DNA of 45,556 bases, taken from contig NZ_VMNX01000052.1 of assembly GCF_009377235.1 (NCBI RefSeq), positions 1 through 45,556 of the forward strand. The letters run 5' to 3'. The position numbers and the translations under genes were made by a program. This DNA comes from Streptomyces acidicola. GTDB taxonomy: Bacteria > Actinomycetota > Actinomycetes > Streptomycetales > Streptomycetaceae. Shown here piece by piece: positions 33,375 through 41,856 of this stretch. Numbering within the stretch: position 1 is the first letter of the stretch; each line of letters begins with the position of its first letter. The notes beneath the pieces are model-generated. The model did no database searches and had not been told where the DNA came from. It saw only the letters and a list, made by a program, of their open reading frames with translations.

Positions 33375-34561
33375 ACGACTCCCTCCCGGAGCGGATCGAC
33401 GCCCTCCCTGACCGGGTCGGCGCCCTCCCGAACGGGACGCCGCACGGCCGCGTCGTGCGCCGCGAGGAACGCCTCCACCGCGGTCGTCCACCCGAAACAC
33501 TCCGCACGCGCGCGTGCCGCCTCCCTGCGGTCGTGCTCCTGGCGTGCGAGGAGCGACTCCACGGCGTCGGCGAACGACCTCCCGTTGTCGGCCGCCGTGG
33601 CCCCGGCCGAGCCGACGACCTCCGGGAGCGCGGACGAGGCGCTGGCCACCACGGGCGTGCCGCAGGCCATCGCCTCCAGCGCCGCGAGCCCGAACGTCTC
33701 CGCGGGCCCGGGAGCCAGACACACGTCGGCGGAGGCCTGCAGGGCGCCCAGCATCCCACGGTCGGTCACGTGCCCCAGGAAGGTCACCGGGAGCCCCTGG
33801 GCCCGCTGTTCGAGGCGGGCCCGCAGGGGCCCGTCCCCGGCGACGACCAGGACCGCGCGCCTTCCGCGCCGCAGCAGCGCCTCCAGCGCGTCGATCGCCG
33901 TACCCGGCCGCTTCTCGACGGACAGCCGGGAGCACATCACCAGCAGCACGTCCCCCTCGCGCGCGTGCCGGGCCCGCAGCCCCGGGTCCCGCAGCGCGGG
34001 GTGCCGCCCCACCAGGTCGACGCCCAGCGGGGCCCGTACGACGTTGCGCGCCCCGATCCGCACGAACTCGCGCTCGGCGAACTCGGTGGTGCACACGACC
34101 TTCGAGTAGCTGTGGGCCGTACGGACGTTGAGGGCGTCGGCGGCACGCCGGGACATCTCCTCGGACAGGCCCCAGGTCCGCAGTACCCCGTCGGCGGTCT
34201 CGTGGGAGACCATCATGGCGGGCACCCTGGCCCGGCGTGCCCACGCGCCCGTCCACCGCAGGGTGGTCCGGTCGGAGACCTCCAGACGGTCGGGTGCGAG
34301 CGACTCCAGGAGCCGGGCCACGCGCCGCTTGTCCGCGAGGACGCGGTAGCCACCGGTGCCGGGCAGCAGCGGTCCGGGCAGGGTGATGACGCGTCCCTGG
34401 TCGGTCTCGCGGTCGGTGTGGCGGTCGCCGGGCACGATGAGGACGGGCTCGTGCCCGGCCTCCTTGAAGCCCTTGCCCAGTTCGCGCAGCGCGGTGCGCA
34501 GGCCGCCCGAGGCGGGAGCGACGAAGTTCGCCAGCCGGACGATGCGCAGCGAGTCGCTCAT
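33371..34561 (-). CDS. GT4-family glycosyltransferase
   Basis: This 396-aa GT-B-fold enzyme has a Gly-rich N-terminal loop (FVAPASGGLRTALREL), a central hinge (MCSRLSVEKRPGTAIDALE) and the C-terminal nucleotide-sugar motif with E-x7-E (PGPAETFGLAALEAMACGTP). It probably transfers mannose or a related sugar from a nucleotide donor to a lipid or glycan. The C-terminus is a short repeat, PVREGADPVREGVDPLREGVV. It overlaps both neighbours by 4 bp, being the middle gene of a three-gene operon. The acceptor is unknown. Confidence 0.9.
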   Translation of the reverse strand: MSDSLRIVRLANFVAPASGGLRTALRELGKGFKEAGHEPVLIVPGDRHTDRETDQGRVITLPGPLLPGTGGYRVLADKRRVARLLESLAPDRLEVSDRTTLRWTGAWARRARVPAMMVSHETADGVLRTWGLSEEMSRRAADALNVRTAHSYSKVVCTTEFAEREFVRIGARNVVRAPLGVDLVGRHPALRDPGLRARHAREGDVLLVMCSRLSVEKRPGTAIDALEALLRRGRRAVLVVAGDGPLRARLEQRAQGLPVTFLGHVTDRGMLGALQASADVCLAPGPAETFGLAALEAMACGTPVVASASSALPEVVGSAGATAADNGRSFADAVESLLARQEHDRREAARARAECFGWTTAVEAFLAAHDAAVRRPVREGADPVREGVDPLREGVV

Positions 34562-35682
34562 GCCGCCACCACCGTCCGGGCGGACAGCACGTCGGCGTAG
34601 TGCCCGATCAGCTGGTCACCGACCGCCTCCCAGGTGCGGCCCTCGACCATCGTCCGCCCCGCCGCGCCGTACGCGGCCCGCAGCGCGGGATCGTCGGCCA
34701 GGGTCCGTACGGCGTCGCGTACGGCGTCCGCGTCGCGCGGCGGGACCAGCAGGCCCGTCCGCTCGTGCGCCACCAGGTCCAGCGGGCCGCCGGCGGCGGG
34801 CGCGATGACGGGCACTCCGCTCGCCATGGCCTCCTGGACGGTCTGGCAGAAGGTCTCGAAGGGCCCGGTGTGGGCGAAGACGTCCAGCGAGGCGAAGATC
34901 CTGGCAAGGTCGTGGCCGGTGCGGCGGCCCAGGAAGACGGCACCGGGCAGGGCCTCACGCAGGCCGGGCTCGCTGGGCCCGTCGCCCACGACGACGACCC
35001 GTACGCCGTCGAGGCGGCAGGCTCCGGCCAGCAGCTCCACCTGCTTCTCGGGGGCGAGCCGGCCGACGTAGCCGACGATCAGCTCGCCGTTCGGTGCCAG
35101 TTCGCGGCGCAGGGCCTCGTCGCGGTGGTCGGGGCGGAAGCGGACGGTGTCCACGCCGCGCGGCCACAGCTTGACCCGGGGTATGCCGTGCGCCTCCAGG
35201 TCCTGAAGGGCCACGCTGGACGGAGCGAGGGTGAGGTCGGCGGCGGCGTGCACGGAGCGGATCCGCCGCCAGGCGGCTCCCTCGCCCGCGTGGACGTAGG
35301 TGCGGGCGTATCCCGCGAGGTCGGTCTGGTAGACGGCCACGGCGGGGATGCCGAGCCGGGCGGCGGCGGCCATGCCGCGTACGCCGAGAACGAAGGGGCT
35401 GGCCAGGTGCACGAGGTCGGCGCGGTGCTCGGTGATCGCCGAGGCGACACGCCGGCTGGGGAGGGCGACGCGGACCTGGGGGTAGCCCGGGAGCGGAAGG
35501 GAAGGGACGCGGACGACGGGGCACGGCGCCTGGGCGTCGGCCTCGGTCCCAGCTGCGGTGGCCGGGGCCACGACGAGCGGGGCGTGACCGCGCGCGGCGA
35601 GGTGCCGCGCCGTCTGGAGGGCACAGTGGGCCACGCCGTTCACATCGGGGGGAAAGGACTCGGTCACGATGACGACACGCAT
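34558..35682 (-). CDS. GT4-family glycosyltransferase, GDP-mannose-dependent alpha-mannosyltransferase-like
   Basis: This 374-aa enzyme begins MRVVIVTESFPPDVNGVAHCALQ, the usual start of GT4 mannosyltransferases such as MgtA. It also has VYQTDLAGYARTY, the WPRGVDTVRF block, VGYVGRLAPEKQVELLAGAC and the donor motif PFETFCQTVQEAMASGVPVIAP. It probably uses GDP-mannose on a lipid acceptor at the inner face of the membrane. It is the first gene of the operon with a second GT4 enzyme and an SGNH hydrolase. The 208 bp upstream contain the 24-bp repeats that end the neighbouring gene. Confidence 0.9.
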   Translation of the reverse strand: MRVVIVTESFPPDVNGVAHCALQTARHLAARGHAPLVVAPATAAGTEADAQAPCPVVRVPSLPLPGYPQVRVALPSRRVASAITEHRADLVHLASPFVLGVRGMAAAARLGIPAVAVYQTDLAGYARTYVHAGEGAAWRRIRSVHAAADLTLAPSSVALQDLEAHGIPRVKLWPRGVDTVRFRPDHRDEALRRELAPNGELIVGYVGRLAPEKQVELLAGACRLDGVRVVVVGDGPSEPGLREALPGAVFLGRRTGHDLARIFASLDVFAHTGPFETFCQTVQEAMASGVPVIAPAAGGPLDLVAHERTGLLVPPRDADAVRDAVRTLADDPALRAAYGAAGRTMVEGRTWEAVGDQLIGHYADVLSARTVVAA

Positions 35683-35862
35683 ACCCGTGTTGTCCTCGCG
35701 CTGGACGTGGCCGCGTCAACGTGGATCTTTCCGGGCGGGGAACGACGCGTGAGCGTTCCGCACCGCTCCCTTCCGGCTCCTCGGGCCTTTCCCCCAGGTC
35801 ACCCGCCGTTCATGCAGTTGTTCAAACGTTCACACGGTCGTTCGCGCGGTGGGGTGTCCCGC

Positions 35863-35904
35863 GTGTTCACACGGCGGGTGTTCCAGGTGTTCACACGGCG
35901 GGTG
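35863..35904. repeat. 24-bp tandem repeat at the 3' end of the HEAT-like gene
   Basis: GTGTTCACACGGCGGGTG occurs at 35863-35880 and 35887-35904, 24 bp apart. A partial third copy (CGTTCACACGG) lies at 35828-35838. The right copy contains the stop codon of the minus-strand HEAT-like gene (35891-35893), so the copies downstream of it repeat the PAV-stop end of the coding sequence. Confidence 0.8.
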
Positions 35905-37309
35905 CGTCCGGTCCGATGCGGCTCCGTACGGCTGTCTGGACCTCCGCCTCCTCGGCGGGATCGGCGGCGAGCCGGCGCAGCTGTTCGACGACGCGTGCGT
36001 CTCCGGTCTCGGCGTGCCGGGCGGCGATCTCGCGGGTGGACTCCTCGCAGTCCCACAGGCACTCGACGGCGAAGCCTGCCGGGAAGGAGGGGTCGGTGGC
36101 GGCGAGGGCTCGGGCTGCGCGGCCGCGGAGGTGGGAGGAGGCGGTCTCGCGGTAGATGTGGCGCAGGACGGGGGCCGCGCACACGATGCCGAGCCGTCCG
36201 GTGCCGTCGACGAGGGTCCACAGGGTGGGCGCGTCGGGTCCCTCCCCGCGCACGGCCTCCCGGAGCGCGCCCAGGACCAGGTCGCTGTCCTTGGCCCCGC
36301 CCCGGCAGGCGAGGGTGCGTCCGGCGGCGGCGCCCAGCACGTCGGGCCGGTGCACCCAGCGGCGCGCCCGGTCGACGGCGGCGACGCTGCGCATCCGTTC
36401 GAAGGCGTCGACGGCCGCGTCCACGACGGCCGCCGAACCGTCGGCCACGGCGCCCTCGATCAGGTCGAGGGCGTCGGGATCGTTGCTGTCGGCCAGGTAG
36501 CGCAGGGCGGTGCTGCGGGCGCCGTCACTGCCGGCGCGGGCGGCTTCGAGGATCTCGGGACGGTCCTCGGGACCCGCGACGGCCGTGAGGCATCGGGCGG
36601 CCGGCACATGGAGTGCGGCGCCACGCTCGATGCCCTGCTGGGCCCACTCGAAGACGGCCCGCACGCTCCATCCCGGTCGGGGCCCCGACGGCCGCATCTG
36701 GCGCTGCCACCGGTCGAAGCAGCCGGTTTCCTGGGCGGTACGCACGCGCGTGGCGATCGATGCGCGGGGATCCTCGGCCCACAGCCGCCAGGGCCGCGGC
36801 TCGAAGGCGTCGCGGACGGTCGCCGCGAGCTCGGCCTCGCCCTCGGGGTCGGTGGCGAAGCGCGCCAGTACGGGTGCGGCGAGGGCACGCAGGCCGGCGT
36901 CGTCGTCTCTGAGGGCCAGCTCGTCGAGGGCCCAGGCCCAGTTGCTGCCGGAGGCGGCGTACCTGCGCAGCAGGGTGAGGGCGTCCCGCCTGCCGTACGA
37001 GGCGAGGTGCCCGAGGACCGCGAGGGCGAGTCCGGTGCGCGACTCGCAGGTGTCGAGGACGTCCTCGGCGTCGAAGAGGTGCCGCTCGATCGCGTCCAGT
37101 TCGCCGTGCAGGTCGAGGTAGAGGCGGGCGTAGTACAGGGAGCGGTTCTCCACCTGCCAGTCGTGGCGGGGGTCGCTCAGCACACAGTGGTTCAGTGCCG
37201 CGAGCGCTTCGGCCCGCGGGGCGGTGAGCGCGTGCAGCGTGCCGTCGCCGCGGCCCCGCTGGAGCAGGCCGAGCAGCGTACCGCTGGGCGCTATGACCGG
37301 TTCGAACAT
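35891..37309 (-). CDS. HEAT-repeat-like protein
   Basis: This 472-aa protein begins MFEPVIAPSGTLLGLLQRGRGDG and is rich in paired helices with Ala/Leu/Arg repeats (ARSTALRYLADSNDPDALDLIEG, then ASSHLRGRAARALAATDPSFPAGFAVECL), a pattern of HEAT or PBS-lyase-type repeats. Such proteins are scaffolds for protein contacts. The start at 37309 is preferred over an in-frame ATG at 37324 because GAGG lies upstream of it. I recall similar proteins as conserved hypotheticals in streptomycetes. No enzyme motif was found. It stands alone, with about 300 bp of non-coding sequence before it. Confidence 0.82.
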   Translation of the reverse strand: MFEPVIAPSGTLLGLLQRGRGDGTLHALTAPRAEALAALNHCVLSDPRHDWQVENRSLYYARLYLDLHGELDAIERHLFDAEDVLDTCESRTGLALAVLGHLASYGRRDALTLLRRYAASGSNWAWALDELALRDDDAGLRALAAPVLARFATDPEGEAELAATVRDAFEPRPWRLWAEDPRASIATRVRTAQETGCFDRWQRQMRPSGPRPGWSVRAVFEWAQQGIERGAALHVPAARCLTAVAGPEDRPEILEAARAGSDGARSTALRYLADSNDPDALDLIEGAVADGSAAVVDAAVDAFERMRSVAAVDRARRWVHRPDVLGAAAGRTLACRGGAKDSDLVLGALREAVRGEGPDAPTLWTLVDGTGRLGIVCAAPVLRHIYRETASSHLRGRAARALAATDPSFPAGFAVECLWDCEESTREIAARHAETGDARVVEQLRRLAADPAEEAEVQTAVRSRIGPDAPAV

Positions 37310-37610
37310 GGGAAACAGCCTCACATCAAGCGTCGACGCAACCGGGAATCCGCACTACCTGGCCGCGTGACAACACGTCGGAGCGCCCGCCGTCTCTTGC
37401 TTGCTGTAGACCATCTTCCTCTGCCTCTCGTCGGTGGCCCATGCGGACCGCATCACGGCCCACGCGGTGCGGCAACACCTGCCCAGCCATCGTGTCCGTG
37501 AATCACGACGTCATGATGACTCGCTGGTTCTTCCTGCCGCGACCGAAATTTCCGGCGGCCCCGTACCGCCTCCCCCGTCTTCCGTGTCCTGCCTGGTCAG
37601 AACGGTTGGA
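37310..37610. other. Intergenic region upstream of the HEAT-like gene
   Basis: This 301-bp stretch lies between two minus-strand genes and holds no convincing gene. It contains a perfect palindrome ATGCGGACCGCAT at 37441-37453. Short plus-strand frames here lack ribosome binding sites and family similarity. The promoter of the HEAT-like gene should lie in it but was not identified. Confidence 0.45.
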
Positions 37611-38003
37611 TCAGTGTGCGCCAAACAGTTCGAGCAGTTCTTTCCTCTCGAACATCCGCGCCGTGTCGACGGCTGACGGGGTCCCCGCGAGCGGGTCGGC
37701 GCCGCCCTCCAGAAGCACCCGGATGACCGCCTCCTCGCCCTTGAAAACCGCCCCCGCGAGCGGTGTCTGGCCTCGGTCGTTGACGTGGTCGGCCTCGGCG
37801 CCGCGCGCCAGGAGGGCGCGCACCGCCTCGGCGTGACCGTGATAGGCGGCGAGCATCACGAGCGAGTCGCCGCGGTCGTTGGTGAGGTTGGCCGGAACGC
37901 CCGCGTCGACGTACGCCACGAGCGCCTCGGTCTCGCCCCGGCGTGCCAGGTCGAAGATCTTCGTCGCGAGCTCCACGACCTCGGGGTCGGGGGCTTCACT
38001 CAT
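37611..38003 (-). CDS. Ankyrin-repeat protein
   Basis: This 130-aa protein has two clear ankyrin repeats (LTNDRGDSLVMLAAYHGHAEAVRALLARGAEAD and VNDRGQTPLAGAVFKGEEAVIRVLLEGGAD) with partial repeats on both sides. Ankyrin repeats mediate protein binding. No signal peptide or TM segment is seen, so it is probably cytosolic. It is divergent from the 64-aa membrane peptide gene. I cannot name a partner. Confidence 0.92.
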   Translation of the reverse strand: MSEAPDPEVVELATKIFDLARRGETEALVAYVDAGVPANLTNDRGDSLVMLAAYHGHAEAVRALLARGAEADHVNDRGQTPLAGAVFKGEEAVIRVLLEGGADPLAGTPSAVDTARMFERKELLELFGAH

Positions 38004-38330
38004 GGGACGGACCGCCTCTCACAGCGAGCGCGCACGAGCCCGGAGGGCTCTGGGGACGACTTCGGGAGCGTACGACGGCAGGTCAGTGCCGCCGTACGGG
38101 TGAATCGCCAGAGTACTGGGCTCCGCGCACACATGAGCCGAGCCGCCCGAGGCAAAGTTCACAGCAGACCCCGTCAGGCGCAACGTCCCGCCTCGGACAG
38201 CTCAGCAGCGGCTCCACCAGACGAGCGAAAAGGCCCGTGATTCACCCATTCGCGCCTTTTATCGTATAGATACATCTTGTGACGATGGAAGAACTCATGG
38301 TGACTGTCCCCCTCGACCAGGAGAGCACTC
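38004..38330. other. Divergent region between the ankyrin gene and the small membrane peptide gene
   Basis: This 327-bp region contains no supported gene. Its right part is unusually AT-rich for this DNA (CTTTTATCGTATAGATACATCTTG, 38256-38279) and carries a promoter-like pair and an inverted repeat. The ribosome binding site of the following gene, AGGAGAG, lies at about 38319-38325. Confidence 0.5.
38241..38273 (+). promoter_or_regulatory. Putative promoter with overlapping inverted repeat GTATAGATAC
   Basis: TTCACC at 38241-38246 and TATAGA at 38265-38270 are separated by 18 bp. The inverted repeat GTAT-AG-ATAC at 38264-38273 covers the -10 element, a layout suited to repression by a dimeric regulator. 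No regulator gene is adjacent. Confidence 0.45.
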
Positions 38331-38525
38331 ATGATCCTGTCCATCTCAGGCGTCGTCCTGCTCGGCGTCATCGTCTTCCTCTTCTTCCGCAAGGACGGCC
38401 TCAAGGCCTCGCACGCCATCGTGGCCACGCTGTTCGGCTTCTACCTCGCCAGCACGGGCATCGCCCCGAGCATCGAGGCAGGGGGCGAGAGCCTCGCGAG
38501 CCTCCTAGGCGGCATCAAGTTCTGA
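38331..38525 (+). CDS. Small membrane peptide, Spd-like
   Basis: This 64-aa peptide has a hydrophobic N-terminus (MILSISGVVLLGVIVFLFF), a short basic loop (RKDGLKASH) and a second hydrophobic part (AIVATLFGFYLASTGIAPSI), ending SLLGGIKF. The FGFYLA...AP pattern reminds me of small proteins that precede Spd/Tra genes in Streptomyces integrative elements. AGGAGAG precedes the ATG. The ATPase gene follows after 37 bp, so the two are probably cotranscribed. Function is unknown. Confidence 0.8.
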   Translation: MILSISGVVLLGVIVFLFFRKDGLKASHAIVATLFGFYLASTGIAPSIEAGGESLASLLGGIKF

Positions 38526-38562
38526 TCCCACTCCCGCCCGTACGCACCTCAAGGAGACCTCA

Positions 38563-40200
38563 GTGGCCCGCCGCCCCCTCCCCCGCATCCTGAGCAACGG
38601 CAGTGTGCACCTCGCCCGCAGCCGGGAGCTGGCAAAGACGGCGGCCGACGGTGCCACCGACGTCCTCCACCCGCTGATCACGATCACCCGTGGACTGCGT
38701 CGCCTGGCGGCCGCCGGGCGACGCCAGTGGGCCGACACCCCGAAGGACAAACGAGGATCGCTGTTCCTTCTGGTGGCGTCGGTGGTGCTGGTGGTGGCCC
38801 TGGTGCCGTACGGACCGCTGCTCGCCGTCATCGGACTGATGGCGGCGGCAGCCTGGCAGGGCCGGGAGGGTGCGGGGGCGCCCACGGGCCCCGACGAGGC
38901 GCAGAAGCAGCGCCTCCAATCGCTGTACGAGGCCCTCGTGCCGTACTTCGCCGCCGCCGAGGACCCCAACCCCCTCTACGCCCACGGCGGCGACTGGCAG
39001 AAAGCGTTCACGGAGTACGGCTTCGACGACTCCGGGCGCGTCCAGCGGCTGGAGATCCACTACCCGGCGTATTTCACGGACGGCGAGGCCCTGTCCCGCA
39101 CGCGGATCGAGCGGGTGGTGCACTCCAAGTCGGGCCGCGGCCGCGAGTACCTGTTCGACTGGGACGAGGAGGGCAACCAACTCACGGTCACGGTCCTGGC
39201 GCCACTTCCCACCGACATCGCCGCCCAGCGCTTCGTCACGGCACCGGGCGAGCTGGTTCTCGGCTTCACCGACCCGACCCATGTCCAGCGCACCCTGCCC
39301 GTGGAACACCGCGAGGAGCAGCGCGACGTCCCTCCGGTCGTCTGGCGCACGGGCACCCGCTCAACGGAACCGCATCTGCTGGCGGTGGGCGAGCCGGGCA
39401 GCGGGACGACCACACTGCTCCGCTCCCTCGCGATCCAGGCCCTGCAGTACGGCGACGTCCTGATCGTCGAGGGCAGCGGCACCGACGAGTACGCCTGCCT
39501 GACCGGCCGCGACGGCATGCTGGCCGTCGAGTGCGGGCTCGCCGGGGCACGGGCCAGCCTGGAGTGGGCGGCGCACGAGACGGAGCGCCGGCTGATCGCC
39601 GCGAACCGCGCCCGCCAGGCGGGCCACCCGCCGCCGGACGACACCAGGCGCCCTCTGTGGATCCTGCTGGACCGCCCGAGCGCGCTGGGCCACGTGGCCG
39701 CCGCGGACGGCGGCCAGGACCCGCAGTCCCTGCTCCAGGTGCCGCTGCGCCACGGCCGCCCGGCGAACGTGACGATCGTCGTGGCCGAACAGTTCGACGG
39801 TCTGGACACCCTTTCCGACGCGGTACTGCAGCACACACGCGCGCGCGTGCTGCTCGGTTCCGCCTCCCCGGAGCAACTGGAGAGGGTCCTGGGCGCGCGC
39901 CCGCGCACCACGCCCACCCCGGACATTCCGCCCGGCCGCGGCTATGCCCGCCTGGGCGCGGGCCCGGTCCACCGCCTCCAGATCCCGGCCACCCCGGACC
40001 CGTACGACGACGCCACGACCGAGAGCCTCCGTCAGGCGGTGCTCGATCTGCTTCCGGTCCGGACCACTCCGGGGGACGAGGTGCCGGCGCAGGCCGACGG
40101 GGTGTCGGCCGAGGTCGACCCGGTTCCGGCCGAGACCGAACCGGTACGGATGGACAAGGACGTGGTCCCGGCCAAAGCGGCGGTGGCCGCCGAGGGCTGA
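38563..40200 (+). CDS. Membrane-anchored P-loop ATPase, TraB/FtsK-like
   Basis: This 545-aa protein has a basic N-terminal 60 residues, two hydrophobic segments (SLFLLVASVVLVVALVPYGP and LLAVIGLMAAAAW, about 67-105) and a cytoplasmic ATPase domain. Walker A reads GEPGSGTTTLLRSLAI (about residue 275), and a Walker B-like strand reads LWILLDRPSALG. A C-terminal repeat-like acidic tail (VPAQADGVSAEVDPVPAETEPV) ends it. The layout resembles TraB/FtsK translocases of Streptomyces elements, though the classic Walker A Lys is replaced by Thr (GSGTT instead of GSGKT). GGAG precedes the GTG start. It may be a domesticated transfer protein or a housekeeping relative. Confidence 0.78.
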   Translation: MARRPLPRILSNGSVHLARSRELAKTAADGATDVLHPLITITRGLRRLAAAGRRQWADTPKDKRGSLFLLVASVVLVVALVPYGPLLAVIGLMAAAAWQGREGAGAPTGPDEAQKQRLQSLYEALVPYFAAAEDPNPLYAHGGDWQKAFTEYGFDDSGRVQRLEIHYPAYFTDGEALSRTRIERVVHSKSGRGREYLFDWDEEGNQLTVTVLAPLPTDIAAQRFVTAPGELVLGFTDPTHVQRTLPVEHREEQRDVPPVVWRTGTRSTEPHLLAVGEPGSGTTTLLRSLAIQALQYGDVLIVEGSGTDEYACLTGRDGMLAVECGLAGARASLEWAAHETERRLIAANRARQAGHPPPDDTRRPLWILLDRPSALGHVAAADGGQDPQSLLQVPLRHGRPANVTIVVAEQFDGLDTLSDAVLQHTRARVLLGSASPEQLERVLGARPRTTPTPDIPPGRGYARLGAGPVHRLQIPATPDPYDDATTESLRQAVLDLLPVRTTPGDEVPAQADGVSAEVDPVPAETEPVRMDKDVVPAKAAVAAEG

Positions 40201-40209
40201 CCCACCGGG

Positions 40210-41721
40210 TCAGGCCACGAACGTGCGTGGCGCCTCCGCGCCCCCGCCCACGCCCGTCTCCACCAGCCGCGCCGCCGCCGCGAGGCGCACGGCGGCCTCG
40301 TCCGCCACCGCGCCGCCCACGGTGAACGGCAGCCGCACATACCCCTCGAAGGCCCCGTCGACGCCGAACCGCGGCCCCGACGGCACACGCACCCCGACCC
40401 GCTCCCCGGCCTCGGCCAGCCGCGAGCCCGACAGCCCCCCGGTACGCACCCACAGGGTGAGCCCGCCCCGCGGCACCTCGAACTCCCAGCCCGGCAGTTC
40501 CCGGCGTACGGCGGCGACGAGCGCGTCCCGGTTCTCGCGGGCCTGGTCGCGCCGGATGTCCAGGGCGTCCTCCCAGCCCCCGGTGCTCATCAGCCAGTTC
40601 ACGGCCAACTGCTCCAGTACGGGGGTGCCGAGATCGGCGTAAGCGCGAGCCGCGACGAGGCTGCGGACGACGTCGGGCGCGGCCCGCACCCAGCCGATGC
40701 GCATGCCCGCCCAGAACGCCTTGCTCGCCGAGCCGACCGTTATCACGGTCGAGCCCGCCGGGTCGAAGCCGCAGACCGGCCGGGGCATCGCGGCGCCACC
40801 GTCGAGGTCCGGGTCCAGATGCAGCTCGCTCATCGTCTCGTCGACGACGAGCACGGTCCCCGCGGCCCGGGCCGCGTCCACGAGCCGTCGCCGCTGGTCC
40901 TCGCCGGCGAGCGCCCCGGTCGGGTTGTGGAAGTCGGCGACGACGTACGCGAGCCGGGGCGCCGCGTCCCGCAGCACCTGCCGCCAGCGGTCCAGGTCCC
41001 ACCCGTCGAGCCCTTCGGCCATCGCGACCGGCACCAGCCGGGCTCCCGCCTCGCGCATCAGCTGGAGGATGTTGGCGTACGAGGGCGACTCCACGGCGAT
41101 GCGTTCGCCGCGCCCGGCGAAGAGGTGACAGATGGCGTCGATGGCACCCATCGCGCCGGTGGTGACCATGATCTGCTCGGGCATGGTGGGGATCCCACGC
41201 GCGGTGTACCGCTCGGCGAGCATCGCGCGCAGCGCGGGCAGCCCGGCCGGGTAGTCGCCGTGCGTGTGAGCGTACGGAGGCAGTTCCTCCAGGGCGCCCT
41301 GCACGGCCCGGGTGAGCCACGGCTCGGGCGCGGGCAGGGCCGCACAGCCCAGGTCGATCACCGAGCCGAGCGCCTCCGGCGGCAGGGGCTCCAGCCCGCG
41401 CGCGGGGAGCGGATTCCCGGCGGGCACGGCGGTCCAGCTGCCCGCGCCCCTGCGGGACTCCAGAAAACCCTCGGTGCGCAGGGCCTCGTAGGCCGCCGCA
41501 ACCGTGGTGCGGCTGACGGACAGGGACAGCGCGAGCTCCCGCTCGGCGGGCAGCCGGGCCGCGACCGGCACGCGACCCTCCAGCACCAGCAGCCGGATGC
41601 CGTCGGCGAGCGCGCGATAGGCGGGCGGTCGGCGGGTGCCCGGGCCTGCCGGGCGTTCCTGTTGGGAGGTGAGCAGCCGCGCGAGCTGAGCCGCACCCAC
41701 TGCCGAAGTCCACTGAGCCAT
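40210..41721 (-). CDS. MocR/PdxR-type regulator (GntR HTH fused to aminotransferase domain)
   Basis: This 503-aa protein has an N-terminal GntR winged helix (residues about 35-100: LPAERELALSLSVSRTTVAAAYEALRTEGFLESR) and a fold-type-I aminotransferase domain with N266 (FHNPTG), D294 (VVDE) and the PLP-binding K334 (GSASKAFWAGMRIGW). MocR regulators bind PLP or PLP-amine adducts and usually recognise direct repeats. The ATG at 41721 gives the family N-terminus. It is divergent from a YczE-type membrane protein, a pairing known for this family. Direct repeats at 41761-41799 in the shared region are likely its sites. Confidence 0.93.
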   Translation of the reverse strand: MAQWTSAVGAAQLARLLTSQQERPAGPGTRRPPAYRALADGIRLLVLEGRVPVAARLPAERELALSLSVSRTTVAAAYEALRTEGFLESRRGAGSWTAVPAGNPLPARGLEPLPPEALGSVIDLGCAALPAPEPWLTRAVQGALEELPPYAHTHGDYPAGLPALRAMLAERYTARGIPTMPEQIMVTTGAMGAIDAICHLFAGRGERIAVESPSYANILQLMREAGARLVPVAMAEGLDGWDLDRWRQVLRDAAPRLAYVVADFHNPTGALAGEDQRRRLVDAARAAGTVLVVDETMSELHLDPDLDGGAAMPRPVCGFDPAGSTVITVGSASKAFWAGMRIGWVRAAPDVVRSLVAARAYADLGTPVLEQLAVNWLMSTGGWEDALDIRRDQARENRDALVAAVRRELPGWEFEVPRGGLTLWVRTGGLSGSRLAEAGERVGVRVPSGPRFGVDGAFEGYVRLPFTVGGAVADEAAVRLAAAARLVETGVGGGAEAPRTFVA

Positions 41722-41760
41722 GGTTTTCAGTCCACCTTCCCCGAATTGGCCATGGATGGC

Positions 41761-41799
41761 GTGTCCTGCCAAGCCACAGGGTGTCATGTGCCAGGCCAC
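41761..41799. promoter_or_regulatory. Imperfect direct repeats between mocR and yczE, probable MocR operator
   Basis: GTGTCCTGCCAAGCCAC at 41761-41777 and GTGTCATGTGCCAGGCCAC at 41781-41799 form imperfect direct repeats about two helical turns apart. Direct repeats of this spacing are typical MocR binding sites. Confidence 0.5.
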
Positions 41800-41820
41800 T
41801 GCCACCACCTCAGGGGGGAA

Positions 41821-41856
41821 CGTCTTGTCCAATGACCACGTCTTGTCCAATGACCC
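41821..41856 (+). repeat. 18-bp tandem duplication across the start of the yczE gene
   Basis: Units 41821-41838 and 41839-41856 agree at 17 of 18 bases. Each contains TTGTCCAATGACC, so the possible TTG start codon is present twice (41825 and 41843) and the protein begins with a repeated LSND. Confidence 0.85.
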
